Translations under genes and position numbers: made by a program | From: Lunularia cruciata | Lineage: Eukaryota > Streptophyta > Marchantiopsida > Lunulariales > Lunulariaceae | Assembly (NCBI GenBank): GCA_948567375.1 | Contig: OX419757.1 | Span: 28,266,732 to 28,330,731 of the forward strand | Length of the DNA stretch: 64,000 nt | Reading direction: 5' to 3' | The notes under the pieces: model-generated | What the model was told of the DNA's origin: nothing | Databases searched by the model: none | The model's input: the letters and a program-made list of their open reading frames with translations, nothing else | Shown here: piece after piece, positions 11,020 to 21,970 of the stretch | Numbering within the stretch: position 1 is the stretch's first letter | Layout: every line of letters begins with the position of its first letter

Positions 11020-12572
11020 ACCTCTCTAGAAGGCAAGATAATGTTCCGTGTCCAATTCTACATTAGGCAGAAGGAGGCTATGAGAGCTCACTTGGAGAGA
11101 ACATTAGGAGAGGAGAGGGCTGAATTTATGTAAGAGAACCAAGATCCATTTGTATACCCTGTAGTTCATAATGATGTCTTTGAAGTGATTTTGTACATCT
11201 TGTACACATGAGAGGATTTGGAGAGATTGTGTGAGGTGGATTGCAGATTTTGGAGATTAAGGTGATTTTGGGCAAAATCTCAAGTTTGAGATCTAAACTT
11301 GAAATTTCTACACATGATAGCTTGGGTTATATTTCAGTTATCACACTTGGAATTATTTTGAGAACTATTATGCGCATTGGGCTAGAATTTTTGAAAGGTG
11401 AAAAGGTAAATTGCTCCCGCAATTGTATGCTCTCTGGAAAATTGTACAGAGTCTGCCATTTCTTTAATTTTCAGTGGATTGTTGTGAAACTTTCCAAGAT
11501 AATTCAGTATGTTATATCCTACCTGCTGACACAAAAATTAGAGAGAGACCATTCTTGTGCAAGGAGTTTTGAGTTTTTGAAGTGAGGGGGTTGGTTTTCA
11601 GACCAAATTTGAAATATGTGTGCTGAATAGAAAGGTGTCTAGGCCAAATGGCTTGATGAAAAGATCTGAAATTTTGCAAGGAGTGACACCCCAAAGTTTT
11701 GATCACGTGTGAAACATTTTGGAGGACTTTCACATACAAGTTGAGAGGTCTGGGTGAAATTGTGAGGAAGTGTCAATTCTATAGAGTGGAGATCTCATGC
11801 ATGAGGAGTTTAAGAGCAACAAAAAGCATATTTGAGTGTTTAGATTCATCTTGGGAACATGGAGGGTCACAAAGAGTGGAAATTGAGACTATGTAAGGTT
11901 CCCCAAGGGTTTGAGTTGATTGTAGGGGTGGATTTGAGGAAAAGAAAGTTTACAATAGAATTTGAAGAGAGTGTTAAGAGGATCCAAAAACCTACACCAC
12001 TTGGAGGAAAGAGTGAGTCTAAGTGCTTTCTATGTCGAGAGAAGAGACATAAAACAAGTTCATGTCCATTGACATTTGAGAGAAAGAGATTGAGGGAAAG
12101 GAGAGGTTTACTTAACTTGGGTTTGCATGTTGGACCTTCTTCACAAAGATTAGGAGGGAGAAGATCTAAGACCAAGGAGTTGTGTGAGGTTTGTGGAATG
12201 GAAGGACTTCCAAAAGGACATGAGTGTAATGGAGTAAAAGCACTTTTGGAGACTTGGTGAAGGATCTTGGAGAGAGTCTTAGTACAGCTACAGAAATACT
12301 AATACTTTCATAAGCTAGTTCTCAAGATTAATGATGGAGATGATCTTTCAACTTATGGATAAACTATCCATGAGAGTTAGATTAATATGCACTCTAGGAT
12401 TTGATGTTGCTATAGAAGTCTTGGAGTAACCTGAACCTTTTGTGTTCCCTAGAGTGTATTATTCTTAGATGGTGTTAGTCATGTATATACTCTATTAGTA
12501 AAAGAGTGAGAGAAACGAAAAGAGAAAAAGAAAAAGAAAATTGAGAGAAAAGAAAGATAGTGAGGGGTTAAG
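11020..12572 (+). other. Long 5' leader of element C with a small CCHC-motif ORF
   Basis: About 1.5 kb separates the LTR from gag. The clearest open frame is 11859-12260 (133 codons). It contains CFLCREKRHKTSSC, an exact C-x2-C-x4-H-x4-C spacing, then a second Cys/His cluster CEVCGMEGLPKGHEC. A zinc-knuckle-like ORF ahead of gag is unusual. It could be a remnant of an older gag-like segment, a captured host exon or an accessory protein. No other convincing product was found; the remaining frames are short. Confidence 0.5.
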
Positions 12573-14312
12573 ATGGGGAAACTTCCAGTTTTCTTTGGCA
12601 AGGATGGAAAAGATGTGTGTAATACTCCGAGGACAAGAGAAGAGAGAAAACACAGTTTGCACACTCAAACATTTGATGCCCCAAGGGAGCACCTTCTCTT
12701 TATTATATAGACAAAGAGGATCTCCTCCAAGGAAGCTCCACCATAGGATTAGGGACACAGATAGGTGACATGTCAACAAGCTCCACCCTTGGATTACTTA
12801 CTTGGATGGGTGACCTGTCTGGTCTAGGTCCTATCTGGTTGGTCAAACAAGCTTTGACCGGAGGGAATCTTTTAGGGAATCTTCCTGTAGGAATCTCAGA
12901 ATCACATGAATAAGGTACCGTTGGAAAGCTCTCGACGAGACAAACCAGGGATTTGTAGACAAACTAGGGGGGAGGGAAGGCCAGCCTTTCCTCTGTTGGA
13001 GGGGAATTTGCACATTTTCGAGGCCTAATTCATCCGTTTAGGCCTCCGAAATTGCCTTCAAAGATTTCAGGCATATTTTGGTTCCTACTCTATTAGTAGA
13101 AGTCCCCTTTTGGTGATACCTCTTTCTGATCTGTTTAGTCCATCATGTGTAACATCCTTCCAGATGTTACCAAACCAATTCTCATCTTTAAATCATATGT
13201 CTAGCTATTGGTTCTAAGGTTCTCAAGTCTATTTTGGTTTCTGCCCTATTAGTAGAAGTACTCTTTTGGTGATACTTCTATCTGATCTATTTTGACCATC
13301 ATGTATAACATCATTCTAGATGTTACCAAACCAAATTTCACATCTAGATCATATGGCTAACCCTTGGTATTACAATGTGGAGGCCTTTGTGAGAGACTTC
13401 AAGGGAGCTTGCATAGGAAACAATGAGAGGAAGAAGAATGAGTGGGTCTCATTATTACCAAATTTCTTTGAAGATGCAGCACTTACATGGTATGAGTCAA
13501 AATACCAAAAGAGAGAGAGTAGAGATGGGGAAGAAGAGTCTTGGGAGACTTTGACTTCAGCACTCATTGAGAACTTTCTTCTAGATGAGAGTTATGAGAG
13601 ATTGATGAGTGAGGTTACCTTTCTCAAACATTGAGATGGAGAGAAAGTGAGAGTCTATGTGGAAAGAGTGGAAAAGTTAGAGTCCCGATTTTGCATAGTG
13701 TTGACAAAGGGTGGGGATGATGTGGAGACTACAATGATTGGCATAGGGGCCATGCTCACCAATTTTGTGGGAGTGTTGAGACCACAAATTAGAAGCAAGG
13801 TGAGATATGAGAAACCTTCTTCCAAGGTTGAAGCTATCAAGATTGCAATTCGTATGGAGGAGAGTTTGGAAGGGGATGAGAGTGATTTGGTGGTGAAGGA
13901 GGTTATGCATCCTCCTCAAAGCTACAAGTATGGTGGAACTTCTGATACTTTGGTGGCAAGGGTTGCACCACAAGTAGTAGCTGCTCCAATTCTTGCACCT
14001 CCACCAAAGGATCCACTTCAAACCATCACAGAACAACTTGCGGATCTCAAGATCAATGTGGTGCAACTATGGGAGAAAAGAGAGGTGGATCAGAATGTAG
14101 GGAGAGTGCCTAGGAGTTATGGAAAATATCCATATAGAGGAGGCCAATCAGCCAACAATTTCAATGATAAAAATTGTTTTGGTTGTGGAGGAAGAGGCCA
14201 TATCCAAAGGAATTGCCCAAATTCCACTTACCATGGAGGAAGGGGTTATGAGGGAGCCAAAAGAGGGAAAGAGGGAGGTAGTGAAACCCAAGTGGCAAAG
14301 GTAAGGAGATAG
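12573..14312 (+). pseudogene. Element C gag, interrupted by a solo LTR and a stop
   Basis: Gag starts at ATG 12573 and reads MGKLPVFFGKDGKDV before the solo LTR at 12618. Coding resumes in frame at 13380 with EAFVRDFKGACIGNN and continues through a retrotransposon-gag capsid region (LLPNFFEDAALTWYESK). There is an in-frame TGA at 13632. The C-terminal part carries a perfect zinc knuckle, CFGCGGRGHIQRNC, near 14176-14217, which in this class binds the element RNA. Removing the LTR and one TSD copy restores frame, showing the gene was intact when the LTR-B element landed. Confidence 0.85.
12613..13379 (+). mobile_element. Solo LTR-B with 5-bp TSD (ATGTG)
   Basis: The LTR runs 12618-13374 (757 bp), begins TGTAATACTCCGAGG and ends GGTATTACA, so its ends are inverted repeats of each other. 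ATGTG flanks it at 12613-12617 and 13375-13379. It holds a TATA box (TTATTATATAG near 12700) and an internal ~160-bp duplication at its 3' end: two copies of the 'CTATTAGTAGAAG...TGGTGATAC...GATGTTACCAAACCAA' segment. No internal element sequence remains, so it is a product of LTR-LTR recombination after insertion into gag of element C. Confidence 0.93.
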
Positions 14313-14467
14313 CATCCATAGATGTGGTTGAGAGCAAGTATGAGAAGGGAGATTGCTCAAACTCCAAGGGTTTTAATTTAGAGCTTTTGGCATAAGAGAA
14401 GAAGAGAGCTTGTTTTGCAGAGGATGTTCATTCTTCTCAAGGATTTACTCCAAGCAAGGATACTCCT

Positions 14468-15150
14468 ATGTCTACTAGGAGCACTCGCACCTCAACACCA
14501 TCAACAACAAAGACTCCAATGAAGAAGTTGGGGATGGAGGATTTCTTGATTTCAAAGCAACAATGGAACTACAATGTGTTGGAGGATATTGATAGTCACA
14601 AGGCTAACATCACAATGTGCCAATTGATTGCTTTGAACCCTACCTTGAGAAAGGAGCTTAAAGGTGGTTTTAAATTTAAAGGGAGCAAGAAGAAGAAGAA
14701 GGCAAAAGCTCTAGTATCAATGGGGGTGGTGGATGCCAAGCCAGCACCATGGGAGGCTTGTGAATATGCCTCCAAGATTGATGTGAGAGTGAATGGTCAC
14801 AACATCAAGGATGCACTTGTTGATGGAGGATCAGCAGTGAATGTCATGTCAGAAAGGTTGATGAAGAAGTTGTGTATGATACCCTCAAGACCTTCAACAT
14901 TTGTGGTGAGCATGGCAAATAAGCAACAAGTTTGACCAATAGGGGTGATGGATAAAGTGGTAGTTTTAGTTATGGGAGTTCAAAATCTCATGACTTTCCA
15001 AGTCTTGAAGGATTCAAGCTATGACTTACTTCTTGGGAGGCCATGGTTGAGAGCAGCACGCACAACTGATCAATGACACAAAGGGTACTTGAGGATTGGG
15101 CCATCAAACCATGGAGTCATAGTTCCTGTGACTAACACCACCAACACTTA
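14468..15150 (+). pseudogene. Element C protease region
   Basis: An open stretch to 14935 ends in a retropepsin-like block: IDVRVNGHNIKDALVDGGSA then VNVMSERL, where VDGGSA stands where D-[ST]-G-[AS] is usual. After a stop the same frame continues to YDLLLGRPWLR near 15030, the second conserved protease motif. In intact elements this aspartic protease cleaves the polyprotein. A lysine-rich patch (KGSKKKKKAKA) precedes it. The frame differs from gag, so the original had a frameshift or has since acquired an indel. Confidence 0.75.
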
Positions 15151-15211
15151 ACATTCAGATTCCCCATCTTATGATTATTGAGAATCAAATTCTAAAGAAG
15201 AAGCTTCAGGT

Positions 15212-16822
15212 GTGGACACAAGCATGGAAGAGGAGATTTCCATGGAGGAGGATGAATCTCAATCTGATTCAGATGTGTATCCTTTGTGTGCTATGGATTT
15301 TGCACCTAAGCCAGAGGTTTTGAAGGACCAAAATAAATCACCATTGACACTTGAGGAGGTAGAGAGAAGGTTAGCTACCCTCAAGTATGGCCCAAATGTT
15401 ACCAAGGAGGAGAAGGTGAGATTTGAGAAGATTTTCCACAAGTTCATCCATGTTTTTGCTTTTAGTTATAAGGATTTGAAGGAAGTCAACTTGGAGGAGC
15501 ACAAGATAGAGGTGGAGTCACATGCAAGACCAATCCGCTAAAAACAATGTTGCATTAGCCCACTAATATCTTTGGTTGTGAAGGAGGAGATTGATAGGCT
15601 CAAGGAGGCTGGATTTATCAGAAGGGTGTCTCCAATTGTCATTGTGAAGAAAAAGAAAGGCAAGCTTTGGGTATGTCTGGATTACAAGAAGCTCAATGTT
15701 GTTACCAAGAAGGACTACTACCTATTGCCATTCATTGATGAGATCTTGGAGGAGGTTGTAGGTCATGAGAGGTATAGTTTTGGAGATGGTTGTAGTGGAT
15801 ATAACCAAATCAAGATTGCATCATAGCATCAACAACTCACCACATTCACCACACCTTGGAGAACTTACACTTTCAAGGTCATGCCTTTTGGGCTTTGCAA
15901 TGCTCCAGCCACATTCCAACGGTTCATGAACAAGGTATTTGAACCTTTCATTGGGAAATTTGTGAGAGACTTCATTGATTACTTTTGTGTCTATGGGAGC
16001 AAGGAGGAGCACTTTGAGCACCTAATCAAGGTCTTGCAACGCTTGGATGAGGCAAATGCATCACTCAACCTAGAGAAGTGCATTTTTGGATGTGAAGAAG
16101 GTCTACTTTTGGGGCACATCATCTCCAAGGATGGAAAAGCAATTGATCCTGAGAAGGTGAGGAAAATCTCAGACCTTCCATTCCCTTCAAGCTTGACAAA
16201 GTTACGCCAATTCTTGGGGATGGTTGGATACTATAGGAGGTTCATCTTCTCATTTTCCAACAAGGCTTATGCATTGACCATCCATATGAAGAAGGGTGTA
16301 GATTACATGGTGATTTTGGAGGACAAGGAGGCTCTCAAAGCTTTTGAGGAGCTCAAGCAATCCCTTGTTGTAGCTCCAATTCTTGCTAAACCTGATTGGA
16401 GTAAGCCTTTCATCCTCTACACTGATGCTTCCAATGTAGCTATAGCCACTCTTAGTCAATTAGACCAAGATGTGCATGATCATCCAATAGCTTATGCTAG
16501 TAGGCAGATGGTTTCAGCAGAGAAGAACTACTCTATGACGGAGAAAGAAAGGTTGTCAGTGATCTTTGGTCTCAAGAAGTTTAGACACTACTTGATTGGA
16601 GGGAAAGCCACCATTGTCACGGATCACAAGGCATTGAAGTACATCTTCAACAAGCCTAATGTTGAAGGGAGACTAGCAAGGTGGATGATACTCTTGTCTG
16701 AGTATGACTACACCATTGAGGATAGGCTAGGAAAGAAACATGCAAACGCTGATTTGTTATCTAGAGCCTATGATCATGATGGAGATGAGCCAGTGGATGA
16801 TTCCTTCCTGGATGAGGAGCTC
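15212..16822 (+). pseudogene. Element C reverse transcriptase and RNase H
   Basis: The linker LTLEEVERRLATLKYGP precedes RT. RT blocks: IVIVKKKKGKLWVCLDYKKL (near 15640), FGDGCSGYNQI (first catalytic Asp retained), VMPFGLCNAPATFQRF (15880) and DFIDYFCVYGSKEEH (about 15970), where the usual Y-x-D-D has become F-I-D-Y, losing the second Asp. Thumb/connection: LGHIISKDG and LRQFLGMVGYYRRF. RNase H: FILYTDASNVAIATLSQ, SMTEKERLSVIFGLKKFRHY and VTDHKALKYIF, with catalytic residues present. Stops at 15541 and 15824. The frame is open from 15881 to the D insertion at 16828, indicating fairly recent death. Confidence 0.9.
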
Positions 16823-16827
16823 ATGAC

Positions 16828-19800
16828 TGTGGTACCCACATTTTTTTTCCCAAAATGGAGAAGAAGAAGTGTATAGAGAAGTCAGATTGCGCATGTATGG
16901 CCAAAGAAGGTGAAGAAATGAGTCTTTGGGATGAAACCCAAGGTAAAGTGGCTTTGGGTCATAAGGCAAAGTACTCAAATTTGCCATATCAGCATGCAAC
17001 CCGAAGTAAGGAGTCTTTGTATCGAGGGGGGCTCAACCCAAGGCAAAGACAGTGTAACAACCTTTCTTCGGGGCAAGAAATTCAAGAAGGGACTGTTCAA
17101 AACCGGCGGCCCATATGCGTGAAGTACAATTGACAGTGACAGGCGCATGCAATAGGTGTGATTTCTTGGTAGAAACTCGAATTGAAGAGAGATGAAGAAG
17201 GTGTGACTCTATAAAAATTAGGCTAACGACAAAGCAATGTAGAGCAATTTTCCTTCGCCGTTGAGAAGTCGTCCTGTAGATGATCATGGGAAGGGAAGTA
17301 GAGTTGAAGATGTGCTAGCATGTATAGGGGAATTTGAGAGAGTGAAACCAAGAGACAGTGAGAAAGCAGGAGAGATGGGAGGAGGAAAGAAGAACTCCAA
17401 ATTTGTAGTGAGAAATCATGCAATTCGGAGGTTAGATGTGATTGCAAGAATCGAAGTCTTGAGCCGACTTTGAATCACATTCTTGACGTGCAATTGGAGT
17501 GTGAGTTTTCCAGGTTTCATGACCAAGATAATCAAGAGTAAGTGTCTCGATGGCCCCAAGGAAGTGGGGAAGAGAGGAAATCTGACTCAGAGTGGACAAA
17601 GTTGGATTGGAGATTAGTGCTCGGGAGAGAGGTAGGCGCGGAGCAAGGTGCCACATTCTTGGGGAAGGGAGAAGTAGCAAAAGAAACCCAAGAAGTGAGG
17701 GATGCTTTCTCTTCGAAGAGAACAAAGAATGGGTATAAGGTTGAGAGTTACAAAGATCTAGTGAAGAGAGGGATCGTGAGTGCTCTCATGGCAATCCTGA
17801 AGCCGGAGAGAACAACTTATGTGATGAAACACCAAGTGGTGTTCTTCCATAAGATGTTTTTAGGAGAACCTATTAATTGGGCAAGGTGCTTCCATGGGAG
17901 GACGAGACAAATGGTGTGGAATTTGTGTGATAAGTCGCCTTCACACTACATTGTGCCGTTTGCAGCACATTTCTACCTCGGGTTGAATTTGCTCAATTTG
18001 GTGGAGCGCAATAGAATGGTGTCTCACTTCCATCCCGACTTGAGAAGAGAGGTCAACGCGGAGGAGCAGCAATACATTCTTCAAATCCAAAGCACGGATG
18101 AGTTCTATGCAAAGACGGGCAAGAGCATGGAGATAGAGGTAAGTACTCCGAAGTTGAAGAAGCGAAGTCGGCAAGGAGAAGTCAAAGATAAGACAAGACC
18201 TCGGAAGACCAAAAGAGGAAACCCGAGGAAAGGCATGGTGGTGATCACGTCAGAAGGCAAAGACTCAGAAGGCAAAGCCGAGTGCAAGTCCGAAGACTCA
18301 GAACACAAGGAGGAACCGGAGCTCACGCTGCAAAGTGGAGATACGAGTAGCAATAATGATGAAGGTGGAGAGATGACGTCGGTGCTTGTTGCAGAAGAAA
18401 AAGAAGAAAAAGAAGTTTGGGTGGAGCCCAAAGAAGAACATAATGCAAAGTTGGAGGACGAGATACCCAAGCCAGAGGAGAAGAAGTTCATGATCTAGAG
18501 AGGAGTTTGGTCAAAACGCAAGGTGAAGTATGAAGCGGGTCCAAGTAAGGCAAAGGAAGAAGTGAATGCTAGCTCGAGAAGTGAAGCGTCTATTCCGATA
18601 CGACGACTGCAGAGAAGAAAGCGAGTATTGGGAGAAGAAGACGTAAGAGAGGAGATTTCTACACAGAGGGAAGTAGTTGCAAGTGATGGAGTGGAGTACC
18701 TACAAGAAATTGTATGCCCGTTGTTGGTGAAGTTGGAGCACTGGAAGAAGCAGATGCAGTCGATATGTTCGGAGGTGAAGACTGTGTTGCAAGTTTTGGC
18801 GAGATTGGAAGAAGAGAACTCGGAGTTGAAGAAGAGTATAACCCAAGGCGAGGAGGAAAGAGAAGTACTATGAGGAGAGGCAGTAGTACAGAATCAAGTT
18901 ATTGAGGACTTGAAGAGAGAAGTGAGGTATCGAGAAGAACTTGTGAAGAAGAGTGACCTAGCAAGGGAAAGACAAGTAGTAGAGTACAAAATCTTGAAGC
19001 AGCAGTTTGTTGATTCAAGACTAGAAATCATCCATGCTATGGCGAGGGTAGCAGCAAAGGAACAAGAACTTGATAGAGTTATGGAGAGTGTAGAAGAAAA
19101 GAAGCAATTGTGGCAGCGGGAGTTGACAGTAAGATATAGGGAAGAAGAGAGATTACAAGAGTTACTTCATAATGAGGAAGAGAAGATTGTGTAGAAGGAG
19201 AAGGAAAAAGAAACTATGACAGCCGAGTTCAAAGCAAAGTTGGCAATGTACAGGGAAGATTGGCTTGCAGATCAAGAGCGTGAAAGGAAGATGAGATTGG
19301 AGCCATTGAAGGAGATCATAATCAAGAACAATGTGATGTTGAGTACAGAGGCCAGTATTTGGATTGAAGAGATGAGGCTGCACGAGTTGAAGTTGTTGGT
19401 GCAGGAGACAAGGAGGAGACAGGCAAAGGATACCAATTTGAACGCACTGTTGATTAGTCTCAAAACTCATGGAGATAGGAAGATATTGGAAGTCAAAGAC
19501 AATATCACGATTAGATTAGATCTAGTGAAATTGGAGATAGATAAACTTCAGAAAGACATTAGAGCCAAACCCGAAGTAGATGAGGTAGGAGTGCAGATGT
19601 TTTTGGAGTTACCATTAGAGACATTAGAGAAGAGTGGGTCGGTAGATAAGGAGTTAGATAGATTACACACTAGTGAAATATCAGATCAAGAAAGAGAATT
19701 GTTAGATCTAGTAGAAGATGTATGAGTTATGAAACCCGAGGACAGAGCAGTAGGAAGTACATTTACTTTGGGTTTGGGTTTGAAAGCCGAAGAAGAAGAA

Positions 19801-20620
19801 GAAGAAGACATCGGATTGGATTAGGAACCGATTTGAGATTTGAATAGGCAGATATGAAGAGGTGCATTGTCATTTCAAATCTGCAAGTTTGTAGAGTCAT
19901 TAGGAAGAGGTACCTTAGGAACATAACTGTTGATTGCTTCACTATTTAAGAGTGGCATTTGTAGTAAGTTGTTGTTCAGTGCTCATAATTTTGAGAATAG
20001 ATAAAGCAAAGTGCTATGAAGCAGTGCTCGTTGCTTGAGCTTGATTCCGGTATCAACTTTGTGTTTGTGTTTGTGAGTGTGTGGAGAATTTCAAAGTGCA
20101 AGTTAGTGTGCTTGTTGGATGTTGGATTCCACAGCCTTGATCTTCATTTTGTGTGTTTGATCCTAAGTGAAGTGCAATCAAAGCAATGCCTTGATAGATC
20201 TGAGAGGAATTGTAGTGTTGGTAGTATTTTGCATGTGTGAGTGTAGTGCAAAGTTGATGTGAAGCAATTTTGATCAAGGAAGTTGTGCCTTCAGTGGAGG
20301 GGTGGAACACAATTCTGAGGCAAAGTCATTCTGCAGTGAAGTGTCGCTTTTGAGAGAGCCTGAATCATCACAATCTAGATTGTTTGGAAAGAATTGATGG
20401 AGTTGTGATTAAGGAGTGCTAATTTGTGACAAGACTGTGAGTCAGTGCTTGTTACTCTCTTTTGGGTGTAGTTTCTACCAGTGAGCTTAAAGATGCAACC
20501 AAGAAGAACTGCAAGTGATACTGTTTGACTTTGTATTTGACCAATTCTGACTTGTATCTCTACGGGAACAAACTTTACTTACCTGATTACCGCAAAAGTG
20601 ATATTTTCCGGGTTGTCACA
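16828..20620 (+). mobile_element. Complete D element, copy D-B, TSD ATGAC
   Basis: This 3,793-bp insertion starts TGTGGTACCCACA and ends GGGTTGTCACA. It is flanked by perfect 5-bp duplications ATGAC at 16823-16827 and 20621-20625, and precisely splits element C between RNase H and integrase. The first and last several hundred bases share no direct repeat, so there are no LTRs. The ends form an imperfect inverted repeat (TGTGgt-ACCC versus TGTGacaACCC). A TATA box (CTCTATAAAAA) lies near 17210 ahead of a long coiled-coil ORF, and a second TATTTAAG lies about 670 bp from the 3' end. Copies at 37395-41123 and 9538/25621 share termini, size and ORF. Confidence 0.92.
17375..19824 (+). pseudogene. 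D-family protein: globular N-terminus plus coiled coil
   Basis: About 810 codons from MGGGKKNSKFVVRNH to a DIGLD C-terminus, broken in this copy by TGA at 17471, a frameshift near 17570, and stops at 18496, 18871 and 19192. Order: N-terminal globular block (about 17375-18100) with the conserved words DWRLVLGREVG, KNGYKVESYKD, ILKPERTTYVMKHQ and HYIVPFAAHFYLGLNLL; a basic patch (KKRSRQGE, RKTKRGNPRK), possibly nuclear targeting or nucleic-acid binding; an acidic Glu/Ser stretch; then about 400 residues of Glu/Lys/Leu-rich coiled coil. The globular block vaguely recalls ORF1-like proteins of plant Gypsy/Athila elements, but no catalytic motif (RT, DDE, protease) is visible. Function unknown. 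Confidence 0.75.
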
Positions 20621-20625
20621 ATGAC

Positions 20626-21418
20626 AATCTCAATCACTCAAGAGGTTCCAATGGAGTACAAGGAGATTGTGGATTTTGTGACAAAAGGTAACTATCCAGA
20701 AGGAATGCATGCTAGGGAGAGGAAGGCCCTTGCAGCAAGATCTAGACCTTACACAATGGTGGAGGATATTCTTTTTCACCAAGGAGCAGATGGTCTACTT
20801 TGAAGAGCAGTGGGTAAGGAAGAGTCTATCCTACTCATAAAGGAGTTTCATGAAGGTTTAGTATGTGGAGGACACTTTGCAGGAAAGGTGACTGCTTTCA
20901 AGATTCTAGATGTAAGTTACCATTGGAGAGGGATTTTCAAGGATAGTCTTGATTATTGCAAAACTTGTCATGTTTGTCAAGCTTTTGCTAGAAATTCTAC
21001 ATCCACTCCACCACTTAGATCAATTCCATTGCTAGGACCTTTTGAGAAGTGGGGAATTGATTTTGTAGGTCCTCTCAATAGAACCCCAAGGAACAATCGG
21101 TACATTGTGGTAGTTACTGATTACCTTACCAAGTGGGTTGAGGCTAGACCATTGAGGGATAAGAATGAAGATGAAGTTGGTAGATTTCTTTATGAACACA
21201 TTATCACTAGGTTTGGATGCCCTTTGGAGTTGGCTTTTGATAGAGGAGGAGAGTTTACAGGAAGCATTACTACAGCCATGCTACAACATTTCTCTATCAC
21301 ACATACAGTAACTTCATCCTATAAGCCAAATTCCAGTGGCTTGGAAGAGAGAACCAATCAAACCTTGTGCATGATGTTGGCCAAAGATGAAAAAATGGAG
21401 GAAGCTAAACATCATTAG
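20626..21418 (+). pseudogene. Element C integrase, N-terminal and catalytic domains
   Basis: The element resumes after the D insertion. The zinc-binding HHCC region is HEGLVCGGHFAGKVTAF followed by YCKTCHVCQAFARNS. The catalytic core has GIDFVGPLNRTPRNNRYIVV (first Asp), AFDRGGEFTGS (second Asp) and SSGLEERTNQTL (Glu), i.e. a complete D,D-35-E set. An in-frame TGA at 20801 precedes the HHCC part. In an active element this enzyme inserts the cDNA and makes a 5-bp target duplication. Only point stops separate it from the C-terminal domain that follows. Confidence 0.9.
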
Positions 21419-21439
21419 GACAAGAGGATTCATGCAGTT

Positions 21440-21920
21440 TTGTGGGAGTATAGGACAACCATGAAGACTTCCACTAGATATTCTCCATTTCAATTGGTAT
21501 ATGGTATTGAGTCTACCTTACCTATTCACTTTGATCTTCCTATCTTCCAAAGCATTCATAGGAGATTGAAGAAAGCACAAGGAGGTGATGTAGAGAAGTC
21601 AAGGAAGGATCAACTCATGGAGTTGGAAGAGGCAAGAGCAATTGTTATGGTTCAAGTGGAGCAAGCCCAAAGGAAACAAAAGGAGAGCTATGACAAGAGG
21701 CAAGGCAAGAAGAAGGTGGAGCCTTTCAAAGAAGGTGATTGGGTAATGTTGTTTGATTCCATTTGATTCAAGAGAGTGCAAAAGAAGTTTTTGCCCAAGT
21801 ACTTTGGACCTTTCATAGTGGAGAAGGTGTGGGGCAATTACACCTATGATCTCAAGGAGTTAGGAGGAAGACACTTTGATAGGATTAACCATGATAAGTT
21901 GAAAATGTACCCTAGAAGGT
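21440..21920 (+). pseudogene. Element C integrase C-terminal domain
   Basis: The same reading frame after a stop at 21416. It holds the helical tail (KTSTRYSPFQLVYGIES, a classic Gypsy integrase block) and the SH3-like region PFKEGDWVMLFDS, then FLPKYFGPFIVEKVWGNYTY after one stop at 21763, ending DKLKMYPRR with a stop at 21920. No chromodomain follows, unlike element B, so C belongs to a non-chromovirus Gypsy lineage. About 50 bp later the 3' LTR begins. Confidence 0.85.
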
Positions 21921-21970
21921 AGAGGGACCTTCACTTTGAGGACAAAGTGAAAACTTAATCCGGGTGTAAA

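Noticed and set aside
12479-12779. Minus-strand open frames over the gag start and solo LTR.
   Set aside because: Shadow frames opposite the gag start and LTR; no motif.
18105-18491. Ser-rich 128-codon minus-strand frame.
   Set aside because: Antisense of the Glu/Lys-rich acidic part of the D protein, where stops are rare on the other strand. The homologous antisense frames in other D copies are also non-conserved shadows.
19845-20620. The last ~780 bp of D elements as a classical 3' LTR.
   Set aside because: It has a TATA-like box and ends in CA, but no direct repeat of it exists at the 5' end of either complete copy, each of which is bracketed by its own TSD.
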